Origin: an uncultured Pelagibacteraceae bacterium | GTDB lineage: Bacteria > Pseudomonadota > Alphaproteobacteria > Pelagibacterales > Pelagibacteraceae | DNA length: 44,692 nucleotides | Reading direction: 5' to 3' | Assembly: GCA_902591695.1 (NCBI GenBank) | Contig: CACJBQ010000006.1 | Coordinates: forward strand, 1 to 44,692 | In this document: positions 1 to 8,226 of the stretch, piece after piece | How the letters are laid out: every line of letters starts with the position of its first letter | Position numbering within the stretch: the stretch's first letter is position 1 | Translations under genes and position numbers: made by a program | Notes under the pieces: model-generated | The model's input: the letters and a program-made list of their open reading frames with translations, nothing else | The model's database searches: none | Told to the model about the DNA's origin: nothing

Positions 1-2
1 AA

Positions 3-902
3 AAATATAAAATTCCACTATATTCAAATGTAGATAAAATTTTAAACTCAAAAAAATTAGATGCAGTGATTGTTGCTACTCCAAATCAACTCCATGAAAA
101 GCATACAGTCAGTTTTCTAAAGAAAAAAATTCCAGTGTTATTAGAAAAACCTATTTCAGATAATATTAATTCAGCTAAAAAAATTATTAGTAGTGCTAAT
201 AAAAATAAAACACCGTTATTGATAGGGTATCACAGAAGACATAACTCAATAGTATCTAAGGTAAAAAGTCTTATCGACAAAGGAAAATTAGGAAAAATTG
301 TTTCAGCAAATGTGTTGTGTTGGCTTTATAAACACAAAGCTTATTACAAAGAAAAATGGAGAATAAGTAAAGGAGGAGGGCCTCTAGGGATCAATTTAGT
401 CCATGATATCGATATGATTTGTTATTTACTTGGATCTATTAAGTACGTTCAAGCTTTTACAACTAATAAAAATAGAAAATTTGAAGTTGAAGATACAGCA
501 ACAATAACCTTGATCTTTAATTCAGGAGCGCTTTGTACACTTAATTTATCAGATACAATTGTTGCACCGTGGAGTTACGAATTAACCGCTGGAGAAAATC
601 CTGCATACCCAATTACCAACCAATCTGCATATATGATTGGAGGGACAAAAGGTTCTTTACAGTTTCCTAATCTTAAATATTGGTTCTATAAAAAAGAAAG
701 AAGTTGGTGGAACAAAATTTTTGTTAATGAAGATAAAAACAAAAAAGATGACAACACATTAGTAAACCAAATTGACCATTTTGCTGATGTAGTGACTAAA
801 AAAGTTAAACCGAAAGTGAATGGTAATGATGGTTTAATTTCTCTCAAAATTTTTGCAGCAATAACTAAAAGTGCAAAAACTGGCAAAAAAGTTAAAATAT
901 AA
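3..902 (+). CDS. Gfo/Idh/MocA family oxidoreductase, 5' end cut by window edge
   Basis: NAD(P)-dependent dehydrogenase of the Gfo/Idh/MocA type, probably acting on a sugar, inositol or related polyol. The reading frame is open to the left edge, so the N-terminal Rossmann GxGxxG segment is outside the window. A GTG at 66 is internal: the codons before it (ending KKLDAV) continue the family fold into VIVATPN. The EKP motif (EKPIS), which holds the catalytic lysine of the family, follows soon after. The stretch GGGPLGINLVHDIDM matches the usual GGG...H.iD region of the substrate domain, with the conserved histidine. About 300 codons are present, so roughly 40 to 60 residues are missing. The substrate cannot be told from sequence alone. 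Confidence 0.85.
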   Translation, partial: KYKIPLYSNVDKILNSKKLDAVIVATPNQLHEKHTVSFLKKKIPVLLEKPISDNINSAKKIISSANKNKTPLLIGYHRRHNSIVSKVKSLIDKGKLGKIVSANVLCWLYKHKAYYKEKWRISKGGGPLGINLVHDIDMICYLLGSIKYVQAFTTNKNRKFEVEDTATITLIFNSGALCTLNLSDTIVAPWSYELTAGENPAYPITNQSAYMIGGTKGSLQFPNLKYWFYKKERSWWNKIFVNEDKNKKDDNTLVNQIDHFADVVTKKVKPKVNGNDGLISLKIFAAITKSAKTGKKVKI

Positions 903-963
903 AATTTTTATTAAAATTTAAATCATTCATTGTTTTGACATATTTTATTTGTTAACTTTTCTT

Positions 964-1473
964 ATGAAAAAAATTATCTTACTTGCTTTATTTAGTTTAT
1001 TATTTTTCACTAATTCAAATGCTGCATGTGATGATCCTTTAACAGAAGGTGTTGATTATTCTAATTGTAGATTTTCAGACTCACAAGATTTACAAGGAAG
1101 CTATCTTCCAAATTCAAATCTTTCTTTTGCAAGTTTTATTCAAGTAAACTTTGATAAAAGTATAATGATGACTTCAAATCTATCTTTTGGTACATTTCCT
1201 GAGTCTACTTTTGTAAGAGCTAATCTTTATGAGTCTGTTTCTATCGGCGCAAATTTTGAAAAAACTAACTTTACTGGAGCTAACTTAACTAGAGTTGATT
1301 TTATGGGAGCAACTTTAATCGAAGCAAATTTTCAAAACTCTAATTTAATGGAGGCTAACTTTACCTCTTCTAACATTACCAATGCTAATTTTGATGGAGC
1401 TAATTTAACTGGAGCAACGTGGACCAATGGTCAAACTTGTGGTCCAGAATCTATTGGTACCTGCAAACAATAA
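964..1473 (+). CDS. Secreted pentapeptide-repeat protein
   Basis: The ATG at 964 is chosen because it begins a clear signal peptide (MKKIILLALFSLLFFTNSNA), whereas the in-frame TTG at 949 only adds a short leader. The mature part is about 150 residues. It consists mainly of tandem A(N/D)(L/F)xx units (for example GANLT, EANFQ, EANFT, NANFD, GANLT) that should form a right-handed quadrilateral beta-helix. Cysteine pairs flank the helix: AC and NC near the start, and TCGPESIGTC at the end. They could form disulfides, consistent with a periplasmic location. The closing pattern W-T-N-G-x-T-C is common in secreted pentapeptide proteins. Function is unknown. It is not a cytoplasmic gyrase-protecting Qnr-type protein because of its export signal. 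The next gene starts three bases after the stop. Confidence 0.85.
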   Translation: MKKIILLALFSLLFFTNSNAACDDPLTEGVDYSNCRFSDSQDLQGSYLPNSNLSFASFIQVNFDKSIMMTSNLSFGTFPESTFVRANLYESVSIGANFEKTNFTGANLTRVDFMGATLIEANFQNSNLMEANFTSSNITNANFDGANLTGATWTNGQTCGPESIGTCKQ

Positions 1474-1476
1474 TTA

Positions 1477-1770
1477 ATGAATACTTCAGTAAATACTGAT
1501 GATGTTATATTTAATTTTTTTAAACAAATTTGTGATGAAAAAGATGATCAAAAATGTGTAGAGCTTGGAAACGAATGGATAAAGGCAATGGAAACTAATT
1601 TATCTGAAATGGAGAAAAACCTAAATGGAGCTGAATATATTAAGCATAAAGATGACATTCAAAGTAATAGAAATCATCTGAATAGTCTGAAAAACAAAAC
1701 ATCATCTGAATGGAGAGATTACGCAACTCAATGCATGATTGAAATAATGAATCATAAGAGTCAAAAATAA
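1477..1770 (+). CDS. Small hypothetical protein, 97 aa
   Basis: I do not recognise this protein. It is acidic/basic mixed and soluble, with no signal peptide or membrane segment, and is predicted to be mostly helical. The region around residues 37-75 (METNLSEMEKNLNG onward) looks amphipathic and could be a short coiled coil. Three cysteines are present. It starts three bases after the stop of the pentapeptide-repeat gene, so it is probably co-transcribed with it. The exported partner and the cytosolic appearance of this one do not suggest a shared function. Confidence 0.6.
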   Translation: MNTSVNTDDVIFNFFKQICDEKDDQKCVELGNEWIKAMETNLSEMEKNLNGAEYIKHKDDIQSNRNHLNSLKNKTSSEWRDYATQCMIEIMNHKSQK

Positions 1771-1825
1771 TTTAAGAAATAAATTTTAAATCACTAGCTA
1801 TATCGATTAATATAATGTAAAGAAT

Positions 1826-1896
1826 ATTTAAAGGGGTGTCTTAACAGACTGAGATCATACCCTAAGAACCTGTCCGGTAATTCAGAAAGGGATAAA
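1826..1896 (+). promoter_or_regulatory. TPP riboswitch (THI element), compact form, controlling thiV
   Basis: The conserved THI-box blocks are present in order: GGGGTGTC (1833-1840), CTGAGAT (1849-1855), TACCC (1858-1862), GAACCTG (1866-1872) and AGAAAGGGA (1884-1892). P2 can form between GGGU (1834-1837) and ACCC (1859-1862). P3 is minimal: GUCU (1838-1841) pairs with AGAC (1846-1849) across a four-base loop. P4 pairs CCU (1869-1871) with AGG (1888-1890). UUUA (1827-1830) can pair with UAAA (1893-1896), closing P1 directly against the start codon. The Shine-Dalgarno AAAGGGA is itself the 3' side of the aptamer, so ligand binding should hide it and block translation. No separate terminator hairpin fits in the space. 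Confidence 0.93.
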
Positions 1897-3336
1897 ATGG
1901 ATAAAACATATTTTTTAACTCAATCTACATCATTAATATTAGTAATCGTAATTAGTTTAATATTTGCTTTTTTAGGAATTCTTCATTCTAAAAAATTTAC
2001 AGGAATTAATAATTATTTAACTGCAAATAGAAACATTGGTTTATTTTCACTTACCACAAGTCTAGTAGCATCAGCTTTAGGAGCCTGGATTCTATTTGGT
2101 CCAGTTGCGGCTGCAACATGGGGTGGAGTAGGTGCTGTTATTGGATATGCATTAGGTACAGCTTTTCCGATGATTTTCTTAATTTATTTTGGAAAAAAGA
2201 TTAGAAAAGAGTTTCCAAAAGGGTCTTCTTTAGTTGAGTTTATGAGAAAGAAATTTAGCAAAAGCCTATTTAAGTTAATTTTGTTAATGACAATCTTTTA
2301 TATGTTCATTTTTCTTTGTGCAGAAGTAACTGCGGTTGCTGTATTAATCAATTATATATCTGGAACAGAATTGTGGATTACAGCGTTAATAGTTTTGGTA
2401 GCTACCTTAAGCTACACCCTTTATGGGGGGCTAAGAGCATCAATATTTACTGATAATATTCAAATGATTGTAATTGGTGTTTTATTATTTGTTTTAATTT
2501 CAATCATTAGTTCATCTTCAGGAGATAATTTTTCTTTTTCTTTAATTAATGAGAAAAACCCTCAACTAATAAGTTCAAAATATATTCCAGGATACACTGC
2601 TGGATTAACTTTTTTTATAGCAGTTTCAGCAACTAATTTATTTCATCAAGGAAATTGGCAAAGAGTATATGCAGCAAAAGATTATCAAACATTAAAAACT
2701 AGTTTGATAATTTCTTTCTTTATTATTGTTCCAATAGTTTTTTTAATGGGATTTATTGGAATGGTTTCATTTTCAATGGATCCATCTGTTAGACCTGATT
2801 TAGGATTTTTTAGTTTATTATTAAAAGATCAAACCGAGATTTTATCATTATTGATCGTTATCCTTGGTCTTGCATTAACAATTTCTACTGTTGATACTTT
2901 GGTTAATGCTATTTCTAGTTTATTTGTAGTTGATGGCAAAGCAACTTTTAACTTAGATAAAAAAACTGATTACTTAAAAATATCTAAATATTTCATTTTA
3001 ATCTTGTCTGTAATTGCTTTTGGTGTTGCCTCAAAAGGATTTGATATTTTATATTTATTCTTACTTGCAGATTTATTTTGCTGTGCGTTCGTCTTGACTG
3101 TTTTTTATAGCTTCTATAATAAAGTGGATGAAAAAACTGCTTATGTTTCAATTATAATTGGTCTAATTGCTGGAATTTTAATGTTTCCATTCCCAGATTT
3201 TTCAAAAAGTTTATTAGTGGGAGTAATTTTTCCTACAGACTTATTTTCATCTTTTGTAGCTCAATCTTTATTATTTTTATCTTTTTTAATTGCAACTTTC
3301 TTGCCTGCAATAATTTTAAAAATTAAATTTAGATAG
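1897..3336 (+). CDS. thiV: Sodium:solute symporter ThiV, probable thiamin-precursor (HMP) transporter
   Basis: A 479-residue, strongly hydrophobic protein of the sodium:solute symporter family with about 13 membrane segments. The N-terminal part has the family pattern: a first TM, a short NNYLTANRNIG loop, then a small-residue-rich TM (SALGAWILFGP). It is directly preceded by a TPP riboswitch with the Shine-Dalgarno inside the aptamer, so thiamin pyrophosphate should repress it. In SAR11 the riboswitch-linked symporter is known as ThiV. It is proposed to import 4-amino-5-hydroxymethyl-2-methylpyrimidine, which these bacteria cannot make because they lack thiC. The name here rests on family plus riboswitch, and the substrate is inferred. 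Its last 8 bases overlap the convergent thioredoxin-like gene. Confidence 0.88.
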   Translation: MDKTYFLTQSTSLILVIVISLIFAFLGILHSKKFTGINNYLTANRNIGLFSLTTSLVASALGAWILFGPVAAATWGGVGAVIGYALGTAFPMIFLIYFGKKIRKEFPKGSSLVEFMRKKFSKSLFKLILLMTIFYMFIFLCAEVTAVAVLINYISGTELWITALIVLVATLSYTLYGGLRASIFTDNIQMIVIGVLLFVLISIISSSSGDNFSFSLINEKNPQLISSKYIPGYTAGLTFFIAVSATNLFHQGNWQRVYAAKDYQTLKTSLIISFFIIVPIVFLMGFIGMVSFSMDPSVRPDLGFFSLLLKDQTEILSLLIVILGLALTISTVDTLVNAISSLFVVDGKATFNLDKKTDYLKISKYFILILSVIAFGVASKGFDILYLFLLADLFCCAFVLTVFYSFYNKVDEKTAYVSIIIGLIAGILMFPFPDFSKSLLVGVIFPTDLFSSFVAQSLLFLSFLIATFLPAIILKIKFR

Positions 3337-3697
3337 AGGAATTTAAAGCATCATAAATAAGTTCTTTGGTTGTCTCACCAATGCTTCTGTAAACTTCTTT
3401 ATTATCTTTAAAAATTAATAGTGTTGTTTGATATTGAACATTAAAAAATTGAGCGATTTCTTTATTTGTCACATCAAAAGTAAAGTATTCCATATTATCA
3501 AAGTCATTTTTTGCTTTTTTTAAAACTTTCATTTGGCCTGCACATGATGAGCAATATTTAATCCAAGAACTTACTACAACAACTTTTCCCTCCGATATAG
3601 CTTTATCAAACAATTCTTTACTGTAAGTAGTTTCTTTTCCAATTACTTTGGAGCTAAATGCTAATGCAAAACAGATAAATACCAAAAATTTTTTCAT
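3329..3697 (-). CDS. Secreted thioredoxin-like protein with CSSC motif
   Basis: A 122-residue protein with an N-terminal signal peptide (about 20 residues ending VIG) and one thioredoxin-fold domain. The redox motif is WIKYCSSCAGQM with cysteines 49 and 52. The region resembles the C-terminal domain of DsbD or single-domain periplasmic thioredoxin-like proteins. A thioredoxin-type cis-Pro is not obvious in the expected place: the residues before strand 4 read VQYQTTLLIF, where classical proteins have a P after T or V. That is unusual and may alter specificity. It is encoded convergently to thiV with an 8-base overlap, and its promoter region faces the divergent ABC transporter genes. The partner is unknown; periplasmic disulfide reduction is the likely role. 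Confidence 0.8.
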   Translation of the reverse strand: MKKFLVFICFALAFSSKVIGKETTYSKELFDKAISEGKVVVVSSWIKYCSSCAGQMKVLKKAKNDFDNMEYFTFDVTNKEIAQFFNVQYQTTLLIFKDNKEVYRSIGETTKELIYDALNSSI

Positions 3698-3766
3698 ACA
3701 TATACATTTTTAAACAAATTTTAATTTATTGTAATAACATAAATTGTCTCTATATATCCTTAACTC

Positions 3767-4702
3767 ATGTCAAATGATCAAATAAGTATAAATAATTTAT
3801 CAAAAGTATTCGATAATGGATTTGAGGCATTAAAAAACATAAATCTTAATATTAAAAGGGGTGAAATTTTTGCAATGCTTGGACCAAATGGTGCTGGAAA
3901 AACCACACTTATAAGCATTATTTGTGGAATAGTTAGACTTTCCTCAGGCAAGGTAACCGTTGATGACCTTGATATAATTAAAGATTATAGATCGACTAGA
4001 TCTAAAATTGGATTAGTTCCTCAAGAGTTAACATTGGAACAATTTGAGAGTGTGTTCAATAATGTTTCATATTCAAGAGGTCTTTATGGCAAAAAACCTA
4101 ATCCAGAATATATAAAAAAGATTTTAAAAGATTTAAGTTTATGGGATAAAAAAGATTTAAGCCTTAGGCAATTATCTGGTGGAATGAAAAGAAGAGTATT
4201 AATTGCAAAAGCTTTATCTCATGAACCATCTATTTTATTTTTAGACGAACCTACTGCTGGTGTAGATGTTGAGCTAAGAAAAGATATGTGGAAGATAGTT
4301 GAAGATTTGAGAAAAACTGGTGTAACAATTATTTTAACTACGCATTATATAGAAGAAGCTGAAGCGATTGCTGATCGTGTAGGTGTTATAAATCAAGGTG
4401 AAATTATTGTAGTAGATGAAACTAAAGAATTATTAAAAAAAATGGGTCATAAAAAACTTACTGTAGACTTACAAGAAGAAATTTTTCAAATACCTAATAG
4501 TTTAGAAAAATATAATCTTGAAATTGGAAAAGATAATATGTCGATAGATTATACATATAATGTTCAAGCAAAACAAACAGGGATCACAAATTTGCTCCAA
4601 GATTTAAAAGACGCAGGACTTAAATTAAAAGATTTAAAAACAGAACAAAGCACATTAGAAAAAATATTTGTTACTTTAGTTAAGGAAAACAATGAAATTT
4701 AA
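3767..4702 (+). CDS. ABC-2 type exporter, ATP-binding subunit
   Basis: ATPase of 311 residues that drives an ABC-2 type exporter. Walker A is GPNGAGKTT (39-47), the signature is LSGGM (136-140), and Walker B is ILFLDEP (156-162), followed by a switch histidine in [10 protein letters not shown]. The C-terminal 90 residues after the nucleotide-binding domain form the extra domain common in the CcmA/YadG-like group (COG1131). The permease gene begins 11 bases before this stop, so the two are translationally coupled. The substrate is not visible: YadG/YadH-like, polysaccharide and antibiotic-type exporters share this layout. Confidence 0.9.
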   Translation: MSNDQISINNLSKVFDNGFEALKNINLNIKRGEIFAMLGPNGAGKTTLISIICGIVRLSSGKVTVDDLDIIKDYRSTRSKIGLVPQELTLEQFESVFNNVSYSRGLYGKKPNPEYIKKILKDLSLWDKKDLSLRQLSGGMKRRVLIAKALSHEPSILFLDEPTAGVDVELRKDMWKIVEDLRKTGVTIILTTHYIEEAEAIADRVGVINQGEIIVVDETKELLKKMGHKKLTVDLQEEIFQIPNSLEKYNLEIGKDNMSIDYTYNVQAKQTGITNLLQDLKDAGLKLKDLKTEQSTLEKIFVTLVKENNEI

Positions 4703-5459
4703 TTATTACGCATTCAAAGCAATTTATCTTCATGAAATGGATAGATTTAGAAGAACATTGATGCAATCTTTGTTATCACCAGTTTTATCAACTTCTTTAT
4801 ACTTTATTGTTTTTGGTTCAGTTATAGGTGGTTATGTGCAAAAAATTGATGGGATAAGTTATGGATCATACATTGTACCTGGATTATTGATGCTGACCCT
4901 TTTAACACAGTCAATTAGCAATACTTCATTTGGTATTTTTTTTCCTAAATTTAATGGAACAATTTACGAAATTTTAGCAGCACCAATTTCAACTCTAGAA
5001 ATAGTCCTTGCTTTTGTTGGTGCAGGGGCAACCAAAACACTGATAGTTGGTTTAATGATTTTTTTAACATCTACTTTTTTTGTTGAAGTTGAAGTTAAAT
5101 ACCCATTGTTGATGATATTTCTTTTAGTATTAGTTTCATTTACTTTTGCTTTATTTGGTTTCTTAATTGGTTTGATGAGTTCAAATTTTGAACAAATGTC
5201 AATTATTCCATCTTTGGTGATAACACCAATGGTTTTTTTAGGAGGTAGCTTATATTCTTTAGATATGCTTCCAGAGTTTTGGCAAATAGTTACTTATTTT
5301 AATCCAGTTGTTTATTTGATAAATGGATTAAGATTTTCTTTTTATGGGGTATCAGACTTTAATATATGGATAAGCGTAGGTTTAATGATAGCTTTCCTTG
5401 TTATTTGTATAGGCGTAGTTACGAGCCTGCTTAAAAAAGGTTATAATATGAAAGCTTAA
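4692..5459 (+). CDS. ABC-2 type exporter, permease subunit
   Basis: Integral membrane protein of 255 residues with six predicted transmembrane segments, the normal size for an ABC-2 permease of the YadH type. The first segment follows the family pattern ([20 protein letters not shown]), then a [11 protein letters not shown] stretch and, later, [21 protein letters not shown]-like sequence (here [12 protein letters not shown]) before the last segments. It overlaps the ATPase gene by 11 bases and is followed after two bases by a 54-codon membrane-protein gene, so the operon extends rightward to about 6638. Confidence 0.9.
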   Translation: MKFNYYAFKAIYLHEMDRFRRTLMQSLLSPVLSTSLYFIVFGSVIGGYVQKIDGISYGSYIVPGLLMLTLLTQSISNTSFGIFFPKFNGTIYEILAAPISTLEIVLAFVGAGATKTLIVGLMIFLTSTFFVEVEVKYPLLMIFLLVLVSFTFALFGFLIGLMSSNFEQMSIIPSLVITPMVFLGGSLYSLDMLPEFWQIVTYFNPVVYLINGLRFSFYGVSDFNIWISVGLMIAFLVICIGVVTSLLKKGYNMKA

Positions 5460-5461
5460 TT

Positions 5462-5626
5462 ATGATTAAATATATTCTTCCAGCTATAATTATTTTTTTA
5501 ATAGTTTTATTTTGGGAAAAAATTACTGAGTTTGTAGAAAAAAAATTCAATATTAAGCTTAATTATATTGTCGTTAGCTCAATAATTGCTGCTATTGCGG
5601 TAATCCTTTTGCTCCTGAATTATTAG
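5462..5626 (+). CDS. Small two-segment membrane protein, 54 aa
   Basis: An ATG two bases after the permease stop opens a 54-codon frame ending in TAG at 5624-5626. The product is almost entirely two hydrophobic segments: one at residues 4-18 (YILPAIIIFLIVLFW) and one near the C-terminus (SSIIAAIAVILLLL). A charged link (WEKITEFVEKKFNIK) joins them. The GNAT gene follows five bases after the stop. Its position inside a tight same-strand run, and a reading frame with the composition of neighbouring membrane genes, argue that it is real. I do not recognise a family. It could be an accessory subunit of the ABC exporter or an unrelated small membrane protein. Confidence 0.65.
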   Translation: MIKYILPAIIIFLIVLFWEKITEFVEKKFNIKLNYIVVSSIIAAIAVILLLLNY

Positions 5627-5631
5627 GATTT

Positions 5632-5901
5632 ATGAACAGTCTTGATGTTTCAAATTTTGAAATAAAGGAAACCGATGGAGTGTTTACTTTTAAAAATGAA
5701 AATACAACAATTGGCTTTGTTAGATTTAATGAGAAAGGCGAGGTAGAATATATTTTTGTTAATCCAATTTTTAGAAAACAAGGTTTAGCAACTAAATTAT
5801 TAGAATTAGTAAAACAAAAAACCAAAAAAGAAATAAAACTTCAAGAACCGATTAGTCCTTTAGGATCGAAATTATTAAAATCATTAAATAGATGGAAATA
5901 A
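5632..5901 (+). CDS. Small GNAT-type N-acetyltransferase (YjdJ-like)
   Basis: An 89-residue minimal GNAT protein. It shows the beta-strand pattern GFVRFNEKGEVEYIFVNPIF followed by the acetyl-CoA-binding loop RKQGLATKLLELV (R/Q-x-x-G-x-A/G type). This matches the short single-domain acetyltransferases of COG2388 (YjdJ-like, Acetyltransf_CG family) in length and order. No substrate can be assigned. Its 3' end overlaps the start of the TauE-like gene by 10 bases, so it belongs to the same operon. The antisense frame at this locus is a shadow. Confidence 0.75.
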   Translation: MNSLDVSNFEIKETDGVFTFKNENTTIGFVRFNEKGEVEYIFVNPIFRKQGLATKLLELVKQKTKKEIKLQEPISPLGSKLLKSLNRWK

Positions 5902-6638
5902 ACTTCTTATTTTTCTTAACTGTTGTTCCTGCTATTATTTTATATGGAATTGCAAAATCAGGTCTAGGTGGCTCTATGACTTTAATTTCTGTACCATTAA
6001 TGACGATAGTAATGCCATTAAATCAAGCTTTAGGAATTATTTTACCAATATTAATATTTTCAGATTTTATTGCTGTTTATAAATATAGAAAAGAATTTGA
6101 TTTAGGAACTTTAAAATTAATGGTTCCATTTGCAGCTATTGGGATATTTATTGGATCATTTACTTTTTCATATTTTTCAGAGGAATTACTAAAATTCATT
6201 ATTGGAGTTATGGGCTTCTTGTTTGCTGGTCATTACTTTTTTTTTAAAAAAAATAAAGAAAAAAAATCAGAAAAAAACTTTTTTAAAGGTGGTACTTGTT
6301 CAGTCGTGGCAGGATTTACAAGTTTTTGCGTACATGCAGGAGGAACCCCAACTAGTCTTTATTTACTCCCACTTAGAATGAAAAAAGAAATTTATGTAGG
6401 TACAAGAATATTTTTTTTTACTTTTGTAAATTTAATTAAACTTCCATTGTACATTAATTTATCTATGACAAACTTTGAGTCTTTCAAACAGTCAGCAACA
6501 TTATTTCCAGTTGCATTACTTGGAATATTAATTGGATATCAATTACTCAAAATTATAGAGGAGAAATTGTTTTACAATATTTTATATGCTTTAATCTTTG
6601 TTACTAGTGCAAAGCTTTTGTATGATTATCTGGTATGA
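5892..6638 (+). CDS. TauE/SafE family permease
   Basis: A 248-residue membrane protein with about eight hydrophobic segments in two similar halves, the layout of the TauE/SafE family (former DUF81, COG0730). The first half contains GLGGSMTLISVPLM and the second half HAGGTPTSLYLLPL, the paired glycine-rich motifs of the family. Members export organic sulfur acids or sulfite, but many have no known substrate. This copy is in an operon with an ABC exporter and GNAT genes rather than with the sulfur genes, so its role here is open. It differs from the larger TauE-type protein at 33198-34277. Confidence 0.85.
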   Translation: MEINFLFFLTVVPAIILYGIAKSGLGGSMTLISVPLMTIVMPLNQALGIILPILIFSDFIAVYKYRKEFDLGTLKLMVPFAAIGIFIGSFTFSYFSEELLKFIIGVMGFLFAGHYFFFKKNKEKKSEKNFFKGGTCSVVAGFTSFCVHAGGTPTSLYLLPLRMKKEIYVGTRIFFFTFVNLIKLPLYINLSMTNFESFKQSATLFPVALLGILIGYQLLKIIEEKLFYNILYALIFVTSAKLLYDYLV

Positions 6639-6689
6639 TTTAATAACGCATTAAAACTTTAAAATAAATGGTAAATAATTATTATTAAA

Positions 6690-7244
6690 ATGAAAAAAAA
6701 ATTTAACCCAAGAATTAAAGCAAGATTAAGAAAAAATAGACAAGTTTTAAGTAAAAATATTGATAATTTTTTCGCTTGGGTTAAAGGCGCAAAACTTGTT
6801 GAGCTTAAAGAGTGTAATCCCGAAGAGGATCCAGTAAGACCAGAGTTAGATAATAAGTTTAGAACAGGATATGGGAGAAAAATTTTTGGTGTTGAATATC
6901 AAGGAGAAATTCATGCCGTAATGTGTTTTGCTTATACAAATGAAATTCCAAAAAGTGTTGAAGAGTTAGAAAAATTAAGCACTGATGCATTTCTACAAAC
7001 AGCGATGAGAGATCAATCAGGTGGTCAAATAGCAATTGCTTACACTGTATGGTCTAAAAAAAAGGGTGGAGGAAAATTAATAGTAAAAGAGGTATTCAAA
7101 AAAATTAAAAAATCTAATCATTTAAATAGATTAGTTACTCTCTCACCTTTAACAGAAATGGCAACTAATTTTCATGAGAGAAATGGCGCTAAATTAATTC
7201 AAATTAATGAAACTACACAAAATTTTGAATATAAAGTTATGTAA
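6690..7244 (+). CDS. Hypothetical protein with a GNAT-like C-terminal half
   Basis: A 184-residue soluble protein starting with a very basic segment (KKKFNPRIKARLRKNRQ). From about residue 75 it reads like a divergent GNAT fold: a strand (GEIHAVMCFAYT), a strand before the binding loop (GGQIAIAYTVWSKKKGGGK) and then a helix (LIVKEVFKKIKK). It ends with FHERNGAKLIQINE, which resembles the terminal Y/F-x-x-x-GF-x strand of acetyltransferases. The loop GGGK is a weak version of the acetyl-CoA pocket. I do not recognise a named family. The SOUL gene follows two bases later, so they are co-transcribed. Confidence 0.6.
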   Translation: MKKKFNPRIKARLRKNRQVLSKNIDNFFAWVKGAKLVELKECNPEEDPVRPELDNKFRTGYGRKIFGVEYQGEIHAVMCFAYTNEIPKSVEELEKLSTDAFLQTAMRDQSGGQIAIAYTVWSKKKGGGKLIVKEVFKKIKKSNHLNRLVTLSPLTEMATNFHERNGAKLIQINETTQNFEYKVM

Positions 7245-7246
7245 CA

Positions 7247-7813
7247 ATGAAAATTATTAAACTTTATCTTATAGTATTTTGTACTTTATTTATTTTACCT
7301 TATTCTGCAGTTATGGCTTACGAAGAAGCAAATTATGAAGTTGTCTCTAAAAATGAGGTTTATGAGATTAGAAAATATTCTGATCGTTTAGCGGTAGAAA
7401 CAATGACATCTGGAATAGATAGTAATTTTAGAAAATTGTTTAATTACATTTCAGGCAGAAACGATACTCAAGAGAAAATTAAAATGACTACGCCAGTTAC
7501 GCAGGTTGAGAAAAATGGAAATGTGAGTATGCAATTTTATTTACCCTCTAAATTTAACTTAGAAAATGTACCAAATCCAAGTAGGGAAGATGTTAAAATA
7601 GTTAATATCGAAGGAGGTTACTACGCTGTGCTGAGATATTCTGGACGAGCATCAGATGGAAACTTTCTTAAGCATAAAGAAATTTTAGAAAAAGAGTTAC
7701 AAAAAAATAATATATCAATCATAAGCCCACCTATTAGAGCAACCTATAATAGCCCATTTACCCTTCCAATGAATAGAAGAAACGAGGCTATGTTTAAAGT
7801 GGAATTAAATTGA
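7247..7813 (+). CDS. SOUL family heme-binding-like protein, exported
   Basis: A 188-residue protein with an N-terminal hydrophobic signal of about 24 residues ending in AVMA, followed by a SOUL domain. Family features are the opening YEVVSKNEVYEIRKYSDRL, the helix FRKLFNYISGRN, and the highly conserved KIKMTTPVTQ stretch. A later strand block, YAVLRYSGRAS, and the C-terminal RRNEAMFKVEL are also typical. SOUL proteins bind heme or porphyrin in some lineages. Bacterial exported members are uncharacterised, so heme binding is only an inference. Its stop overlaps the TTG start of the carbonic anhydrase-like gene (TTGA). Confidence 0.88.
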   Translation: MKIIKLYLIVFCTLFILPYSAVMAYEEANYEVVSKNEVYEIRKYSDRLAVETMTSGIDSNFRKLFNYISGRNDTQEKIKMTTPVTQVEKNGNVSMQFYLPSKFNLENVPNPSREDVKIVNIEGGYYAVLRYSGRASDGNFLKHKEILEKELQKNNISIISPPIRATYNSPFTLPMNRRNEAMFKVELN

Positions 7814-8226
7814 AGAAATCAAAATTTAAAGCAATGGTGTTATCTTGCATGGATCCAAGATTTCAACATTTAGTTCATAATCACTTAAAGAAAAAAAAAT
7901 TAACAGGAAAATATAGTGCATTCACAATTGCAGGTGCAGCTGTTGGGGTTACACATAATAAATTCAAAAAATGGCATAAAACGTTTTATGATAATTTAGG
8001 AACTTCTATTCAATTACATAAAATAGAAAAATTAATTGTCATTAATCATAAAGATTGTGGTGCCGCTAAAATTGCTAATGGAAATAAAGAATTTAGCCCA
8101 GTAAGTGAAAAAAAAATTCATGAAGAGTCGTTCTCAAAAATAAAAAAACAAATAAAAAAAAGATTTCCAAAATTGAAAGTAGAATTAAATCTAATTTCTT
8201 TGGATAGTAAAATTACTAAATTTTAA
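7810..8226 (+). CDS. Short beta-carbonic anhydrase-like protein
   Basis: A 138-residue protein with the zinc-site residues of beta-class carbonic anhydrase: C13-x-D15-x-R17 (CMDPR) and H80-x-x-C83 (HKDC). This suggests reversible CO2 hydration or a related zinc-lyase role in the cytoplasm. It is shorter than typical enzymes (about 200 residues), lacking the N-terminal arm and C-terminal helices. The TTG at 7810 is favoured because it overlaps the SOUL stop by four bases, giving coupling. An ATG at 7834 would start only four residues before the first zinc cysteine and is less likely. The last bases abut the convergent permease gene. Confidence 0.75.
   Translation: MKKSKFKAMVLSCMDPRFQHLVHNHLKKKKLTGKYSAFTIAGAAVGVTHNKFKKWHKTFYDNLGTSIQLHKIEKLIVINHKDCGAAKIANGNKEFSPVSEKKIHEESFSKIKKQIKKRFPKLKVELNLISLDSKITKF

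Noticed and set aside
686-886. Antisense reading frames inside longer genes (for example 686-886, 5592-5825, 15504-15704, 16472-16726, 25563-25853, 33221-33409)
   Set aside because: They lie opposite well-supported genes with recognisable families and show no family pattern, so they are shadow frames.
964-1473. Qnr-like gyrase-protecting protein
   Set aside because: It carries a signal peptide and end cysteines, so it is exported and cannot act on gyrase.
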